Origin: Mixta sp. Marseille-Q2659
GTDB lineage: Bacteria; Pseudomonadota; Gammaproteobacteria; Enterobacterales; Enterobacteriaceae
Direction: 5' to 3'
Length of the DNA: 64,000 bases
Assembly: GCF_940807255.1 (NCBI RefSeq)
Contig: NZ_CALNWY010000005.1
Coordinates: 144,788 to 208,787, forward strand
Made by a program: the position numbers and the translations under genes. Below the pieces are notes generated by a model. It was given only the letters and a program-made list of their open reading frames with translations, did no database searches and was not told where the DNA came from. Each line of letters begins with the position of its first letter. Within the stretch, counting starts at the first letter, position 1. Below, piece by piece: positions 62,767 to 64,000 of the stretch.

Positions 62767-62794
62767 TTCCCGGAGCGCTGCGGCGCTCCGGGAA
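62767..62794. terminator. Bidirectional hairpin between convergent genes
   Basis: TTCCCGGAGCGC (62767-62778), loop TGCG, GCGCTCCGGGAA (62783-62794): perfect 12-bp stem between the dehydrogenase-like lipoprotein and the alkene reductase. Confidence 0.75.
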
Positions 62795-62798
62795 AGCG

Positions 62799-63866
62799 TT
62801 ACGCGTTCAGGAAAGGATAATCGGTATAACCGCGCTCGAACGGCGGCTCCATACGATAGATGGTATCGTTGTTCAGCGCGTTCAGCGGCGCCTGTCGGGT
62901 AAAGCGCGCCACCAAATCGGGATTAGCGATAAACAGCTTGCCGAAGCTGACAGCGTCGGCACTGCCTTCGGCAATCAGCTTTTCCGCCTCTTCTTGAGTA
63001 ATGCCCTCGTTAGCGATAAACGCGCCGCTGAATTTTTCACGCACCAGCGGGCCAATAGGCTCCGCCTGAGTCAGCGCTTCGCGCGCAAAAATAAAGGCCA
63101 GCTGGCGCGCATTGAGCTGTTCCGCCACATAGCCAAATAGCGCCCGCGGATTAGAATCTGACATGGAATAGGCGTTGGACATCAGGTTCAGATGCACGCC
63201 GACGCGATCCGCAGACCAGACCGTTAGCAGGCTATCCACAATTTCCAGCAGAAAACGGGCGCGGTTTTCGATGGAACCGCCGTACTGATCGCTGCGTTTA
63301 TTGGAGCCATCATGCAGGAATTGATCGATTAAATAGCCGTTGGCGGCGTGAATGTCGATGCCGTCAAAGCCTGCCCGTTTAGCGTTTTCCCCCGCCTGGC
63401 GGAAATCTTCCACAATGCCGGCGATTTCGCTGGTTTCCAGCGCGCGCGGCGTAACGTAAGGGCGCTGCGGACGCACCAGCGTAACGTGTCCTTCCGGCGC
63501 AATGGCGCTGGGCGCGACCGGAAGTTCGCCGTTCAGGTGGATGGGATCGGAAACGCGGCCCACATGCCACAGCTGTACTACAATTTTGCCGCCTGCCTCA
63601 TGCACCGCATCGGTGATTTTGCGCCAGCCGGCAATTTGTTCCTCACTCCAGATGCCCGGCGTGTTGGGATAGCCAACGCCCTGCGGAGAGACCGAAGTTG
63701 CTTCGGTGACGATCAGCCCGGCGCTGGCGCGCTGCACGTAATGTTTCAGCATGATTTCATTCGGCGTGCGCGCGTCAACCGCGCGCATACGCGTCAGAGG
63801 CGCCATCACGATACGATTTTTTAATTCCAGCGCGCCGATTTTTACCGGTTGGTACAGACTTGCCAT
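62799..63866 (-). CDS. Alkene reductase, NemA-class old yellow enzyme
   Basis: 355 residues, FMN TIM-barrel. The start ASLYQPVKIGALELKNRIVM and NRIVMAPLTRMRA mark the NemA/OPR class, distinct from the YqjM type at 50434. Visible: IVVQLWHVGRVSDP, the substrate-binding pair H-x-x-N in DIHAANGYLIDQFLHD, and DQYGGSIENRARF; the C-terminus carries FGKLFIANPDLVARF. It reduces N-ethylmaleimide-type and nitro compounds with NAD(P)H. ATG 63866 is preferred; ATG 63881 would add five residues. It is the last gene seen in the window; about 120 bases beyond it hold only its promoter side. Confidence 0.9.
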   Translation of the reverse strand: MASLYQPVKIGALELKNRIVMAPLTRMRAVDARTPNEIMLKHYVQRASAGLIVTEATSVSPQGVGYPNTPGIWSEEQIAGWRKITDAVHEAGGKIVVQLWHVGRVSDPIHLNGELPVAPSAIAPEGHVTLVRPQRPYVTPRALETSEIAGIVEDFRQAGENAKRAGFDGIDIHAANGYLIDQFLHDGSNKRSDQYGGSIENRARFLLEIVDSLLTVWSADRVGVHLNLMSNAYSMSDSNPRALFGYVAEQLNARQLAFIFAREALTQAEPIGPLVREKFSGAFIANEGITQEEAEKLIAEGSADAVSFGKLFIANPDLVARFTRQAPLNALNNDTIYRMEPPFERGYTDYPFLNA

Positions 63867-64000
63867 AGCGTTCTCATCCATTCAGTGAAGGTCAGACTTC
63901 AGAAAATTCATCATGCGCAGGGGGCGGCGCAGCGTCAATGCGTGCAGGCAGTAGAGATGTGTACGCAGCATATTCTGTTAAAGCGCGCTCCGTATATGAC

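Overview
The window looks like chromosome of an enterobacterium, most likely Erwiniaceae (Pantoea, Mixta or Erwinia). This is inferred from the tRNA-Phe, YlaC, FtnA, YghU and YqjH/YqjI homologues, the GC-rich coding style and the amount of plant-associated catabolism. The species cannot be named from the sequence alone.

Layout. 1-3133: end of a MocR-type regulator, ylaC, a cupin gene and an orphan LuxR-type response regulator. 3134-3979: a long AT-rich gap with one candidate micro-ORF. 3980-12053: a complete malonate decarboxylase operon, mdcABCDEFGH, with its LysR regulator mdcR convergent at the end. 12188-17796: a GABA-type module (HAAAP permease, semialdehyde dehydrogenase, aminotransferase) with a divergent MocR regulator. 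18108-25166: signalling and envelope genes: a triple-PAS GGDEF-EAL protein, ferritin, a stand-alone PBP2 paralogue and a soluble BdlA-like PAS-PAS chemoreceptor. 25359-25434: tRNA-Phe(GAA), followed to about 29.4 kb by small accessory genes (LysE exporter, glutathione peroxidase, two lipoproteins) and wrecked genes (frameshifted EamA permease abutting a LysR fragment). 29791-34627: a LysC-type aspartokinase divergent from dat-ddc, i.e. aspartate to 2,4-diaminobutyrate to 1,3-diaminopropane. 34987-37808: LysR, DHA2 efflux pump and a DUF4440 protein. 37980-40982: a 1000-residue autotransporter. 41500-43909: NOSP-family protein, deoxynucleoside kinase with a 68-residue unknown partner, and yghU. 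44442-51534: M20 amidohydrolase plus MFS, SRPBCC protein with divergent LysR, sugar porter, and an old-yellow-enzyme homologue. 51625-59426: a gallate catabolic cluster (galA-galT on minus, galBCD plus an unassigned dehydrogenase on plus, and a frameshifted tandem-HTH LysR regulator between them). 59449-63866: YqjI-like PadR and YqjH ferric reductase, a DUF2231 membrane protein coupled to a sorbosone-dehydrogenase-like lipoprotein, and an alkene reductase.

The catabolic modules (malonate, GABA-like amines, gallate) each carry their own regulator and transporter. The most unusual points are the double-HTH, frameshifted gallate regulator with a 7-bp tandem repeat upstream of the gallate transporter; the extra dehydrogenase translationally coupled to galD; the aspartokinase-dat-ddc module whose aspartokinase leader shows no lysine aptamer I can recognise; the YqjI homologue without its metal-binding N-terminus; and a dispersed palindromic repeat restricted to the accessory stretch after tRNA-Phe. 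Gene calls rest on reading translated sequence; no database search was run.
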